A stretch of 64,000 nucleotides of DNA. It comes from Pseudoxanthomonas suwonensis 11-1 (GTDB lineage Bacteria; Pseudomonadota; Gammaproteobacteria; Xanthomonadales; Xanthomonadaceae). Numbering within the stretch: the first letter of the stretch is position 1; the number at the start of each line of letters is the position of its first letter. Position numbers and translations under genes: made by a program. The stretch lies in contig NC_014924.1 in assembly GCF_000185965.1 (NCBI RefSeq), positions 1,240,001 through 1,304,000 on the forward strand, given 5' to 3'. The notes beneath the pieces are model-generated. The model did not search any database. It saw only the letters and a list, made by a program, of their open reading frames with translations, and was not told the DNA's origin. Below are positions 36,201 to 44,081 of the stretch, in pieces.

Positions 36201-36922
36201 TGGCCAGGATCCGCACGATCAAACCTGAGTTCTTCACCAGCGAGGACATCGTCCAGCTGTCGCCGCACGCACGGCTTCTGTACATCGCCTGCTGGTGCGA
36301 GGCGGACAAGGAGGGCCGGCTGCAGTGGAAGCCGTTGACCCTGAAAATCCGCTATTTCCCTGTGGACGACGTCGATATTCGCGCATTGTGCGAGGAGCTG
36401 ATCGACGCCGGGCTCGTCGTTCCGTATGGCGATGGCCTGGCCTACATCCCCAAGTTCGGCGCGCACCAGCACATCAACCCACGCGAGAGCGCCTCGCAGC
36501 TGCCCGCACCTGCGGGTGCAGCACGCGTGACTGACGCGTCGCCCACGCGTGGGGAACGCGACGACGACGCGCCGGCACCCGTCACTGACGCGCAGGGAGG
36601 AAGGGAAGGGAAGGGAAGGGAAAGGAAGGAAGACGCGTCAGGACGCGTCGGGCCGCGCAAGCGCGCCCCAGCCAAGCTCACCCTGCCGCCTGACTTCGGC
36701 ATCTCCGACCGTGTCCGGACATGGGCAGCCGAGAAGGGGCACGACCGCCTCGAGCAGCACCTGGAGTCGTTCCGGGCAAAGGCCCAGGCCAAGGGCTACA
36801 CCTACGCCGACTGGGACGCCGCGTTCATGGAGGCCATCCGCGAGAACTGGGCCAAGCTCCCAGCCTCCGGCAACGTCGTGCCGCTGGAGCATAGGCCCGG
36901 TGGTGGGAGGCGCGCCCTGTGA
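36200..36922 (+). CDS. O-like phage replication protein with internal origin
   Basis: A 240-residue protein. The N-terminal 90 residues (MARIRTIKPEFFTSEDIVQL, SPHARLLYIACWCEADKEGR) are the domain common in phage replication/primosome proteins next to DnaB. A low-complexity centre (about residues 105-150) is encoded by an iteron array and a polypurine tract. The C-terminal part (YADWDAAFMEAIRENWAKLP) resembles DnaT-like or helicase-loader tails. It probably marks the origin and loads the helicase encoded next, with which it overlaps by GTGA. Confidence 0.7.
   Translation: MARIRTIKPEFFTSEDIVQLSPHARLLYIACWCEADKEGRLQWKPLTLKIRYFPVDDVDIRALCEELIDAGLVVPYGDGLAYIPKFGAHQHINPRESASQLPAPAGAARVTDASPTRGERDDDAPAPVTDAQGGREGKGRERKEDASGRVGPRKRAPAKLTLPPDFGISDRVRTWAAEKGHDRLEQHLESFRAKAQAKGYTYADWDAAFMEAIRENWAKLPASGNVVPLEHRPGGGRRAL
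36523..36648. other. candidate phage replication origin: 11-bp iterons plus polypurine tract
   Basis: ACGCG-type units start at 36523, 36534, 36545, 36556, 36567, 36577 and 36588 (ACGCGT in the first three, then degenerate), a period of 11 or 10 bp. A 39-bp all-purine tract of GGGAA repeats (36594-36632) follows, then two more ACGCGT at 36633 and 36643. Iterons inside the initiator gene next to a helicase gene match the lambda O plan. Confidence 0.6.
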
Positions 36923-38199
36923 CCGACCACGCCTACGCTGAGGACGCCGTGCTGGCCGGCCTGATGGCCCGCAACGAGATATTCCACGAGGTCGCCCCGC
37001 TGTTGGGCGAGGAGCAATTCACCACGCCGCGCCGCCGCCGCATCTGGGCCGCGATCCGCGACCGGCTGCGCGAGGGCCAGCCGGCCGACGTGGTGACCAT
37101 GTGCGACGCCCTGCCAGGCGACGCCAGCGAGCTGATCGACCTGGCCAAGAGCATGGCTACGGGAAGCTCCGTTGCCTCGTACGCTGCCCTGGTGCGGGAG
37201 CACTGGCGGATGCGCGAGGCCGGCAGCATCGCTCAGCGCCTGCTGTCCGGGGCCCGGGAGCGCGAGCCCGGGGCAGTGGAGCAGGCAATCGCCGAGCTGA
37301 TGGCGCTCAACGCCCACCACGCCGAGCACGAGTACACCGGCAAGCAGATCCTGGCGCTGGCGTTCGAGGTCGCCCAGCAGGCGTTCCAGAACGGCGGCGC
37401 CATCCCGGGGATCACCACTGGCCTGCAGGAGCTGGACGAGATCCTTGGCGGGTGGCACGACTCAGACCTGACCTTCATCGGCGGCCGGCCCGCAATGGGC
37501 AAGACCGCATTCATGCTCGGTCTGGCCGAAGCCGCGGCAGACTCCGGCCGGCGTGTTGGCATCGTCAGCGCCGAGCAGCCGGCCGTGCAGCTGGGCATCC
37601 GGCGTGCGGCTCTCGCCTCCGGTGTCGGCGCCCAGGCCATCCGCGCGGGCAACCTGCAGGACGAGGACTGGTCGAAGATCACCGCCGGCATCTCCCGGGC
37701 GCGCGATCGGCACCTGCGCGTGTTCGACCGGTCCGCAGTCTCGCTGGACGAGCTGGTCTCGGTCGCCCGGAAGTGGAAGCACAACGACGGCCTGGACGTG
37801 CTGTTCATCGACTACGCCCAGCGCATCACCGTGCCCGGCGCCGACCGCATCACCGAGGTTTCCCAGATCGCCCGAGGCCTCAAGAACCTGGCGCGCGACC
37901 TGAACATCCCCGTCGTGTCCCTGGCCCAGGTGGTCAAGGGCGTGGACAGCCGGCCGGACAAGCGCCCCAACGCCGGCGACCTCGCCAACAGCGACGAGCT
38001 GACCCGCGAGGCCGACCAGGTGCTGATGCTCTACCGCGACGAGGTCTACAACCGCGAGAGCCCGGACAAGGGCGTTGCGGAAATCCTGATCGAGAAGAAC
38101 CGGCATGGGCCGACCGGCTTCAAGCGCGTCCGCTTCGTCGCCGAGACCATGGCGTTCGAGTCGTTCGCTCGCCGGGCTGACTGGGAGGAAGCGGCATGA
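36919..38199 (+). CDS. DnaB-like replicative helicase
   Basis: A 426-residue helicase with a GTG start. Residues 1-100 form the DnaB N-terminal domain ([20 protein letters not shown]). The RecA-like core has Walker [11 protein letters not shown] (Lys195), Walker [13 protein letters not shown] and a C-terminal motif [13 protein letters not shown]. It unwinds DNA 5' to 3' at the fork and presumably works with the O-like protein upstream. Confidence 0.93.
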   Translation: MTDHAYAEDAVLAGLMARNEIFHEVAPLLGEEQFTTPRRRRIWAAIRDRLREGQPADVVTMCDALPGDASELIDLAKSMATGSSVASYAALVREHWRMREAGSIAQRLLSGAREREPGAVEQAIAELMALNAHHAEHEYTGKQILALAFEVAQQAFQNGGAIPGITTGLQELDEILGGWHDSDLTFIGGRPAMGKTAFMLGLAEAAADSGRRVGIVSAEQPAVQLGIRRAALASGVGAQAIRAGNLQDEDWSKITAGISRARDRHLRVFDRSAVSLDELVSVARKWKHNDGLDVLFIDYAQRITVPGADRITEVSQIARGLKNLARDLNIPVVSLAQVVKGVDSRPDKRPNAGDLANSDELTREADQVLMLYRDEVYNRESPDKGVAEILIEKNRHGPTGFKRVRFVAETMAFESFARRADWEEAA

Positions 38200-38333
38200 G
38201 GAGGAACCATCCGGACGCATCGCGCGCGCGCGTTTTGCCGGGCAGCTGGCGGTGGCTGGGATTCGGGCTGTGCGCGGTGTCGGCGGGCCTGGTGCTGTGG
38301 GCCGGGGCGGTGCTGGCGGGGGTGTGGGCGTGA
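38196..38333 (+). CDS. 45-residue membrane protein
   Basis: A short gene between the helicase and Rus[21 protein letters not shown], then one hydrophobic helix ([20 protein letters not shown]). It overlaps the helicase stop by ATGA and the RusA start by GTGA, which supports it. Confidence 0.5.
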   Translation: MRRNHPDASRARVLPGSWRWLGFGLCAVSAGLVLWAGAVLAGVWA

Positions 38334-38713
38334 TCGCCAGCCTGATCCTCCCGTGGCCCTCCCGGCAGCTGCACCCCAACGCCCGCCTGCACTGGGCGCG
38401 CAAGGCGAAGGCCACGAAGGCCGCGCGTGCCCAGGCGTTCGCGCTGGCCCGAGCCGCGGGGTGGGGCGCGCTGCAGCTGCCGGCGGGCCGACTGCACCTG
38501 CACCTCGACTTCTACCCGCCGGACCGCCGGCGCCGCGACGACGACGGCCTGCTGGCAAGCATGAAAGCCGCCCGCGACGGCCTCGCAGACGCGCTCGGCA
38601 TCGACGACTCGCGCTTCATCTCGCACCCCTGCGTCCGCGACGAGGTCCGCAAGGGCGGCGAGGTGCGCATCCGCATCACCGCAGGAGAACACCCATGCAG
38701 CCCCAACCCCTGA
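38330..38713 (+). CDS. rusA: RusA-family Holliday junction resolvase
   Basis: A 127-residue protein with a GTG start. The catalytic aspartates are visible as the Asp70-72 cluster in [20 protein letters not shown] and Asp92/93 in LGIDDSRF, in step with the family pattern. It cuts four-way junctions, probably during phage recombination or before packaging. Confidence 0.9.
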   Translation: MIASLILPWPSRQLHPNARLHWARKAKATKAARAQAFALARAAGWGALQLPAGRLHLHLDFYPPDRRRRDDDGLLASMKAARDGLADALGIDDSRFISHPCVRDEVRKGGEVRIRITAGEHPCSPNP

Positions 38714-38892
38714 CCCAGGCCGAGCTGGACCGGCTGACCGACGAGCAGGTGCACGCCCTCGAGCGCGCGTCGCAGCGGCTGGCCGACGAGACCCAGCGCC
38801 AGGCCGCGCACTACCAGCGCACTGCCGACCGGATGCGCAAGGCGCTCAAGAACCGCAACCGGAGGAGGGCTGAGCATGGCGAACGTGCGTGA
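38695..38892 (+). CDS. small coiled-coil phage protein
   Basis: A 65-residue, almost wholly helical, charged protein, [20 protein letters not shown]. It overlaps the ends of both neighbours. No function is recognised. Confidence 0.55.
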   Translation: MQPQPLTQAELDRLTDEQVHALERASQRLADETQRQAAHYQRTADRMRKALKNRNRRRAEHGERA

Positions 38893-39571
38893 GCTGCTGG
38901 GCAGGCTGAACCAGCAAACCATCCGCTACGACGTGGGCCGCGGAGGCATTGCGGAGCTGACCAACCAGGACATCGCCGCGGCGCTGGCGTTCGTGGAACC
39001 AGGCCTCGGGCGCGAGTTGCTGGAGGCCTGCTGGTGGCCGGACGGCGCGGCGCTGCGGCGCAAGCAACTGCGGGACCAAGTGCTGGCGCTGGTGCAGCCT
39101 GAGCTGCGCCGACAGTGCCGGGCGCTGGAGGAGGCCCGAATCGACGTCGGCATTGCCAAGGCCTGCATCGGCTGGGGTGGCGCGGCGACGGCTGAGCAGG
39201 CGCGCGAGCTGGAGCGAGCCACGGCCAGGCTGGAGCGGGCCGCTGCCGAATGCTGGCCGCGCACCACGCTGGAATCCCTGCCGACGCTGGCGCAGGCCGT
39301 CATCCGTGAAATCGCCCACCCGAACCTGTGCAGCGACTGCGAGGGCCGCGGGCACCGGGTGGCGGGCGAGCTGGTGGTTGCCTGCATCGCCTGCAGCGGG
39401 CACGGCATCACACCCATGTCCGACCGCAAGCGCGCAGCGGCCATCGGGCGGGACGAATCGACGTACCGACAGACCTGGCGCGGGGTGTACCAGTGGCTGC
39501 TGGTGCGGATGCGCGACGCCGAGAGCCAGGCCGCGGCACAGCTGGCGGCGGCGCTGTCGAGGGCCGCATAG
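38876..39571 (+). CDS. Q-like antitermination protein
   Basis: A 231-residue protein at the end of the early rightward operon. It carries a zinc-knuckle pattern CxxC...CxxC (Cys152, 155, 170, 173) in NLCSDCEGRG and VACIACSGHG, then a helix-turn-helix-like segment (DRKRAAAIGRDESTYRQTWRG). This is the layout of phage Q-type antiterminators, which let RNA polymerase read through terminators into the late genes. Several terminators in the late region fit this role. Confidence 0.75.
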   Translation: MANVRELLGRLNQQTIRYDVGRGGIAELTNQDIAAALAFVEPGLGRELLEACWWPDGAALRRKQLRDQVLALVQPELRRQCRALEEARIDVGIAKACIGWGGAATAEQARELERATARLERAAAECWPRTTLESLPTLAQAVIREIAHPNLCSDCEGRGHRVAGELVVACIACSGHGITPMSDRKRAAAIGRDESTYRQTWRGVYQWLLVRMRDAESQAAAQLAAALSRAA

Positions 39572-39574
39572 CGT

Positions 39575-39655
39575 GCGGGGTTGAGTCCCCCGCGCATTTC
39601 CTGCCAGTCTCGCCACACCCACACGAGCCCGCCCTCACCGGCGGGCCGTTTTCGT
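39575..39655 (+). terminator. late-leader hairpins and intrinsic terminator
   Basis: A 6-bp stem (39575-39580 with 39588-39593) is followed by a terminator with a 7-bp stem (39627-39633 with 39640-39646) and TTTTCGTTT. Placed just after the Q-like gene and before the lysis genes, it is where a Q-dependent late promoter/terminator would be expected. No promoter boxes are clear. No gene is seen in 39572-39782. Confidence 0.7.
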
Positions 39656-39782
39656 TTCCGGGGTTCGGGCTGGGGGTTCCCGGCCGCCCCGACCCTCCAC
39701 GCCCGCCAACCCTCTCCGGACCACCAATCCCCGACCCTGAGCCGGGCGCGGTGGCGGGCACCTATCGCTGCGAGGCCAGACC

Positions 39783-40343
39783 ATGCGATCCATCTACGTA
39801 TCGGCCGGGCACTCGGGGACGGACCCCGGCGCGGTCGCCAACGGGCGGCGCGAGGCAGACATCGCGGTCGAGTTCCGCAACCTGGTCCGGTTCTACCTGG
39901 ACCGGCACAACGAGGAGCTGGCCGGCGGCGCCCCGCGCACCCACAAGGACGCGATCCACGTGGGCACCGATGGCGCAGGCACCGAGAACCTGCCCCTGCG
40001 CCAGGCCGCGGCGGACGCCCGCAAGTTCGATGTGGCCGTGGAGTTCCACTGCAACGCAGCGACGAGCCCGGCGGCCACCGGATGCGAGGTGCTGGCCGGG
40101 CCGAAGGACATGGCGCTGGCGGCCAGGATCAGCGCGGCGCTGTCCGGGGCGCTGGGCATCCGCGACCGCGGCGCCAAGCCGGAGAACGCCGGGCAGCACC
40201 AGCGGCTCGCCTTCGTGCAGGCCGGTGGGCTGATCGTGGAGCTGTTCTTCATCACCAACCCGTCTGACCTGGCCGCCTACGACGCGCGCAAGTGGCTGGC
40301 GGCCCGCGCCGTGGCGAGGGTGCTGACGGAGGCCGCGGCATGA
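39783..40343 (+). CDS. endolysin, N-acetylmuramoyl-L-alanine amidase (Amidase_3)
   Basis: A 186-residue amidase with the Amidase_3 zinc set: His10 in SAGHSGTDPGA, Glu24 in READIAVEF, His89 in VEFHCNA and catalytic Glu153 in LIVELFF. It cuts the amide bond between MurNAc and L-Ala. There is no signal peptide, so export depends on a holin. It is the first late gene, followed by holin-like and spanin genes. Confidence 0.92.
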   Translation: MRSIYVSAGHSGTDPGAVANGRREADIAVEFRNLVRFYLDRHNEELAGGAPRTHKDAIHVGTDGAGTENLPLRQAAADARKFDVAVEFHCNAATSPAATGCEVLAGPKDMALAARISAALSGALGIRDRGAKPENAGQHQRLAFVQAGGLIVELFFITNPSDLAAYDARKWLAARAVARVLTEAAA

Positions 40344-40624
40344 TCGCGCCGTGGATTCTGGCAGGGGTCGCGTCCTTTATCGCTGCCTTGGCGATGTGGA
40401 TCGTGAACCGAGCCACCGGTCGAATCGACAACCTTGAGGCGGAGCAGGTCCGGCTGCGCCAACGGATCCACGAGATGGAGCTGCAGGCCGAGCGCCGGCT
40501 GGCGACGAAGGACGACGTGCGAGAGATCAAGCTGCACGTGGAGTCCATCGCGGCCACGCTGGGCGAGGTCCGGGACATGGTGATCCGCATGGAGGCTGCT
40601 GGTGGAGCAACCAATGCCCGCTGA
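40340..40624 (+). CDS. small membrane protein of the lysis cassette
   Basis: A 94-residue protein with one N-terminal membrane helix (WILAGVASFIAALAMWIV) and a coiled-coil tail. It overlaps the endolysin by ATGA. It could be a holin or antiholin. Confidence 0.6.
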   Translation: MIAPWILAGVASFIAALAMWIVNRATGRIDNLEAEQVRLRQRIHEMELQAERRLATKDDVREIKLHVESIAATLGEVRDMVIRMEAAGGATNAR

Positions 40625-40952
40625 GCTGTGCCAGACCGTGAGCAAGCTGGAGGAGTTGGCACAGGACACGCTGCGCCGGCTGGAGCGCGCGACCAAGGCC
40701 CAAGGCAGCAGCAACGTCAGCAGCATCACCGTGCAGGCCGGCGGGGTCGGCGTGTGGCTGTCGGCCACCTGCTGCGCCGTGATGCTGGCCGCCCTGCTGG
40801 TGCTGGCCGTGGTGGGGGCAGCGGCCTACACCGACATGCGCGCCGATATCCGCGCGCTGCGGGACACTGACAACGCCATCCGGGCGTACATCCACACCGG
40901 CATCCTCAAGCCGGCCACCGACGAGAACCGGGAGACTGAGGATGTCCGCTGA
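40614..40952 (+). CDS. small membrane protein of the lysis cassette
   Basis: A 112-residue protein with a central membrane helix (VWLSATCCAVMLAALLVLAV). A GGAG site precedes the ATG at 40614. It overlaps both neighbours. It is probably a holin-like or structural accessory. Confidence 0.6.
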   Translation: MPAELCQTVSKLEELAQDTLRRLERATKAQGSSNVSSITVQAGGVGVWLSATCCAVMLAALLVLAVVGAAAYTDMRADIRALRDTDNAIRAYIHTGILKPATDENRETEDVR

Positions 40953-41256
40953 GGAAGAAATCATCATCATCGGTGGCGGCAAGGGCGGCCCCGGGAAGAA
41001 GCCGAACTCTGCTGAGCCAGCCGTGGAGGTCACTGTGGCGCCGCAGGGCGTCGCCCGGTTCCGTGACGTGCTCAAGCAGTACAGCACGTGGGCGCTCGCC
41101 CTGATCGTCGCTGGCCCGGACTTGTACCAGGCGGCGTCCTCGCTGGGCCTGCTGTCTGACCAGCAGGTTCCTGATGCGCTAGCGTGGTCCATTCGCGGCT
41201 TGGCTGGCCTGGGCTTGGCCGTCAAGTTCATCCGCCAAACCCGACCGGCGGCCTGA
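40942..41256 (+). CDS. holin-like protein
   Basis: A 104-residue protein with a polar N-terminus (MSAEEEIIIIGGGKGGPGKK) and two hydrophobic segments (WALALIVAGPDLYQAASSLG and IRGLAGLGLAVKFI). Its place between the endolysin and the spanins suggests a holin, but several membrane proteins here could serve. Confidence 0.6.
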   Translation: MSAEEEIIIIGGGKGGPGKKPNSAEPAVEVTVAPQGVARFRDVLKQYSTWALALIVAGPDLYQAASSLGLLSDQQVPDALAWSIRGLAGLGLAVKFIRQTRPAA

Positions 41257-41259
41257 CGC

Positions 41260-41655
41260 ATGAACGGCTACGCGGACCTCATCAAGATCGGCTTGGCCCT
41301 GCTGCTGTGCGCCGGCGTGGCCCTGTGGGGCCGGAGCTGCGGCAAGGACGCCGGCCTGCAGCAGGGTCAGAAGGAACGGGCCAGCCTGGAGGATGCGCTG
41401 GCAAAGTCCAACCGCGACCTGAGCGCCTGCACCGCATCCGTGGGCCTGGCCAACAACATCGCCGACGCCGCAGCAGCTGAGGCCATCCGGCAGCAGGAGC
41501 TGGCCGAGCAGGCCGCCCAGCGCGCCGCCCAGGCCAAGGCCGACGCGGACAAGCGCATCGCCAACCTCAACCGCCAGCTGCAGGACGCCCGGCGCAACCC
41601 GGACGCGGCCGCGCAGCTGGACCTCGAGCTGCACCCGTCCATCCCACTGCTGTGA
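41260..41655 (+). CDS. Rz-like inner-membrane spanin
   Basis: A 131-residue protein: one N-terminal membrane helix (IKIGLALLLCAGVALWG), then a long coiled coil. This is the i-spanin pattern. Its stop overlaps the downstream o-spanin-like gene by GTGA. Confidence 0.75.
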   Translation: MNGYADLIKIGLALLLCAGVALWGRSCGKDAGLQQGQKERASLEDALAKSNRDLSACTASVGLANNIADAAAAEAIRQQELAEQAAQRAAQAKADADKRIANLNRQLQDARRNPDAAAQLDLELHPSIPLL

Positions 41656-41933
41656 GCCTGACCATGCGCCTGATCGCCGCCACCGCCGCTGCCCTGCTGC
41701 TGGCCGGCTGCCAGACCTGCCCGGAGCGTGTGCCCGAGGTGGTGAAGGTCCCGGTGCGCGTGACCGTCCCGGTGCCGGCTGAGCTGAGCGCCCCGTGCCC
41801 GGTGGCGCGCGCCGAGTCCCGCACCGTCGAGGCCGTGGTCTCGGCCTACAACGCAAACGTCGAGCACCTGGAAGCCTGCAACCGGAAGCTGGGCGAGATC
41901 CGCGCGCTGCCAACGGGAGATGTCACGCCATGA
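41652..41933 (+). CDS. Rz1-like outer-membrane spanin lipoprotein
   Basis: A 93-residue protein whose signal peptide ends in the lipobox LLAGC (ALLLAGCQTCPERVPEVV), followed by a Pro/Val-rich stretch. It pairs with the i-spanin to fuse inner and outer membranes at lysis. The start may be GTG 41652 or ATG 41664. Confidence 0.75.
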   Translation: MSLTMRLIAATAAALLLAGCQTCPERVPEVVKVPVRVTVPVPAELSAPCPVARAESRTVEAVVSAYNANVEHLEACNRKLGEIRALPTGDVTP

Positions 41934-42310
41934 GCCGCGCCACCACCGCCTACGCCTCGGCCTACCAGCCGGACCGCGTGCACGTGGCTGCCTTCCGGCG
42001 CCGGCAGAAGGCGACGATCACTGCCGACTTCACCGCGGTGGTGCCCGAGGGCGTGACCATCGAGGCGGCCACCTGGCGAACCACCGCGCCGTGGCCGCTG
42101 GTGATGGCGGATGCGGCGATCGACGGCGCCAAGACCCGGGTCATGGCCGACTTCCAGCAGGCCGGCTGTTCCGGGCTCAAGGCCACCGTGACGCTGAGCG
42201 ACGGCAGCATCCACAACCAGGTCTTCGCGTTCGAGGTCGTCGACTGCCCGTTCTTCGGCGAGCCGGTAGCCCCGGCGCAGGGTCCGCAAGATCTGACGGT
42301 GACGGCATGA
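41930..42310 (+). CDS. phage hypothetical beta-rich protein
   Basis: A 126-residue protein of Ig-like, all-beta character (KATITADFTAVVPEGVTIEA, LKATVTLSDGSIHNQVFAFE). It lies between the lysis genes and the terminase small subunit, coupled to both by ATGA. It may be a virion decoration or tail-associated protein. Confidence 0.6.
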   Translation: MSRATTAYASAYQPDRVHVAAFRRRQKATITADFTAVVPEGVTIEAATWRTTAPWPLVMADAAIDGAKTRVMADFQQAGCSGLKATVTLSDGSIHNQVFAFEVVDCPFFGEPVAPAQGPQDLTVTA

Positions 42311-42765
42311 GCACCGGCCGTACGCCCGAGATCGCGGACGAGGTGCTGGCCCGGCTGTCCGAGGGCGAGCCGCTGCGCGCGATCCTGCGCAGTGACCCGG
42401 AGCGATTCCCAGGCAAGAGCCAGTGGTATGCGTGGATGGCCGAGGACGAGGACCTGGCCGCCCGCTTCCGCCAGGCACGGGAGGAGGGTGCTGACGCCAT
42501 CGCCGAGGAATGCCTGGAGATCGCAGACGACGCCCGAAACGACTGGATGGAGCGTCAGGGCGAGGACGGGCAGGGCGAGGGCTTCCAGCTCAACGGAGAG
42601 CACGTCCAGCGTTCCAAGCTGCGCATCCACACGCGCATGCAGCTCCTGGCCAAGTGGTTCCCGCAGCGCTACGGCGACAAGGTGGCAATGGAGCACACCG
42701 GCCCCGGCGGCGGACCCGTCCAGACTGTGACCCGCATCGAGCGGCGCATCGTCAAGGCCGAATGA
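42307..42765 (+). CDS. terminase small subunit
   Basis: A 152-residue protein. The N-terminal HTH-like part (EIADEVLARLSEGEPLRAIL) and the later ECLEIADDARNDWMERQGED and QRSKLRIHTRMQLLAKW are typical of small terminases that recognise pac DNA. It overlaps the large subunit by ATGA. Confidence 0.85.
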   Translation: MSTGRTPEIADEVLARLSEGEPLRAILRSDPERFPGKSQWYAWMAEDEDLAARFRQAREEGADAIAEECLEIADDARNDWMERQGEDGQGEGFQLNGEHVQRSKLRIHTRMQLLAKWFPQRYGDKVAMEHTGPGGGPVQTVTRIERRIVKAE

Positions 42766-44081
42766 GCGCGCTGCAGATCGACACGGCGGCCGTATTCGAG
42801 CCGCTGCTGGCGCCTGCGCGCTACAAGGGCGCCCACGGCGGCCGCGGCTCCGGCAAGTCGCATTTCTTCGCCGGCCTGGCCGTCGAGGACGCGATCGCCT
42901 TCCCCGGCGACGCCGGCGAGGGCCTGCGGATGGTCTGCATCCGCGAGGTCCAGAAGTCGCTGAAGCACTCGGCCAAGTCGCTGATCGAGGCCAAGCTGGC
43001 CGAGTTCGGGATGCGCGAGGCCGACGGCTTCAAGGTGTTCAACGAGGTGATCAAGACCCCCGGCGACGGGGTGATCATCTTCCAGGGCATGCAGGACCAC
43101 ACGGCCGACTCGATCAAGTCGCTGGAGGGCTTCCACCGCGCCTGGGTCGAGGAGGCGCAGAGCCTGTCGAGCACCTCGCTCGGCCTGCTGCGCCCGACCA
43201 TCCGCTGGGAGGACGCCGGCCGCGGGCTGACCTCGGAGATGTGGTTCGGCTGGAACCCGCGGCGCAAGACGGACCCCGTCGACGTGCTGCTGCGGGGGCC
43301 TGAGCCGCCGACCGGCGCCGCGGTGGTCCGGGCCAACTGGTCGGACAACCCGTGGTTCCCGTCGGTGCTCGAGCAGGAGCGGCTGGACTGCCTGCGCAGC
43401 ATGCCGGACCAGTACGAGCACATCTGGGAGGGCGGGTACGCCACCGCGGCCACCGGCGCGTACTTCGCGCAGGCCCTGGTGACGGCCAAGAGCGAGGGGC
43501 GCATCGGTCGGGTCGCTGCCGATCCGCTGATGACCACCCGGGCGTACTGGGACATCGGCGGCACCGGCGCGAAGGCCGACGCCTGCGCTATCTGGATCGT
43601 GCAGTTCGTGGGCCGCGAGGTCCGGGTGCTGGACTACTACGAGGCACAGGGTCAGCCGCTGGCAACCCACGTGGCCTGGCTGCGGTCCCGGGGCTACGAG
43701 CGCGCCCAGTGCGTGCTGCCGCACGACGGCGCTGCGAACGACAAGGTTCACCAGGTCAGCTACCAGAGCGCGCTGCAGCAGGCCGGCTTCGATGTGCGGG
43801 TGATCCCGAACATGGGTGCCGGCGCCGCCAGCAAGCGCATTGAGGCGGTGCGCCGGCTGTTCCCGGCCATCTACTTCCACGAGACCACCACCGAGCCCGG
43901 GCGCGATGCGCTGGGCTTCTACCACGAGCGCAAGGACGACAAGCGCGGCATCGGGCTCGGCCCGGAGCACGACTGGTCTAGCCATGCGGCTGACGCCTTC
44001 GGCCTGATGGCCGTGGACCACGAACAGAACGGCCCGGACCGCAAGCCGGTCCGCCTCAACTTCACTTCCGAGTTCGCATGA
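42762..44081 (+). CDS. terminase large subunit
   Basis: A 439-residue packaging motor. Walker A is GGRGSGKSHF (Lys32), Walker B is FHRAWVEEAQSL, and the C-terminal RNase-H-like nuclease has YWDIGGTGAKADAC and a late acidic SHAADAFG. It is of the PBSX/Terminase_3 type. It translocates and cuts concatemeric DNA into procapsids. Confidence 0.93.
   Translation: MSALQIDTAAVFEPLLAPARYKGAHGGRGSGKSHFFAGLAVEDAIAFPGDAGEGLRMVCIREVQKSLKHSAKSLIEAKLAEFGMREADGFKVFNEVIKTPGDGVIIFQGMQDHTADSIKSLEGFHRAWVEEAQSLSSTSLGLLRPTIRWEDAGRGLTSEMWFGWNPRRKTDPVDVLLRGPEPPTGAAVVRANWSDNPWFPSVLEQERLDCLRSMPDQYEHIWEGGYATAATGAYFAQALVTAKSEGRIGRVAADPLMTTRAYWDIGGTGAKADACAIWIVQFVGREVRVLDYYEAQGQPLATHVAWLRSRGYERAQCVLPHDGAANDKVHQVSYQSALQQAGFDVRVIPNMGAGAASKRIEAVRRLFPAIYFHETTTEPGRDALGFYHERKDDKRGIGLGPEHDWSSHAADAFGLMAVDHEQNGPDRKPVRLNFTSEFA

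Noticed and set aside
36594-36632. Purine tract considered as a sequencing artefact or simple repeat only
   Set aside because: It keeps the reading frame and adjoins the iteron array, so it is treated as part of the candidate origin.
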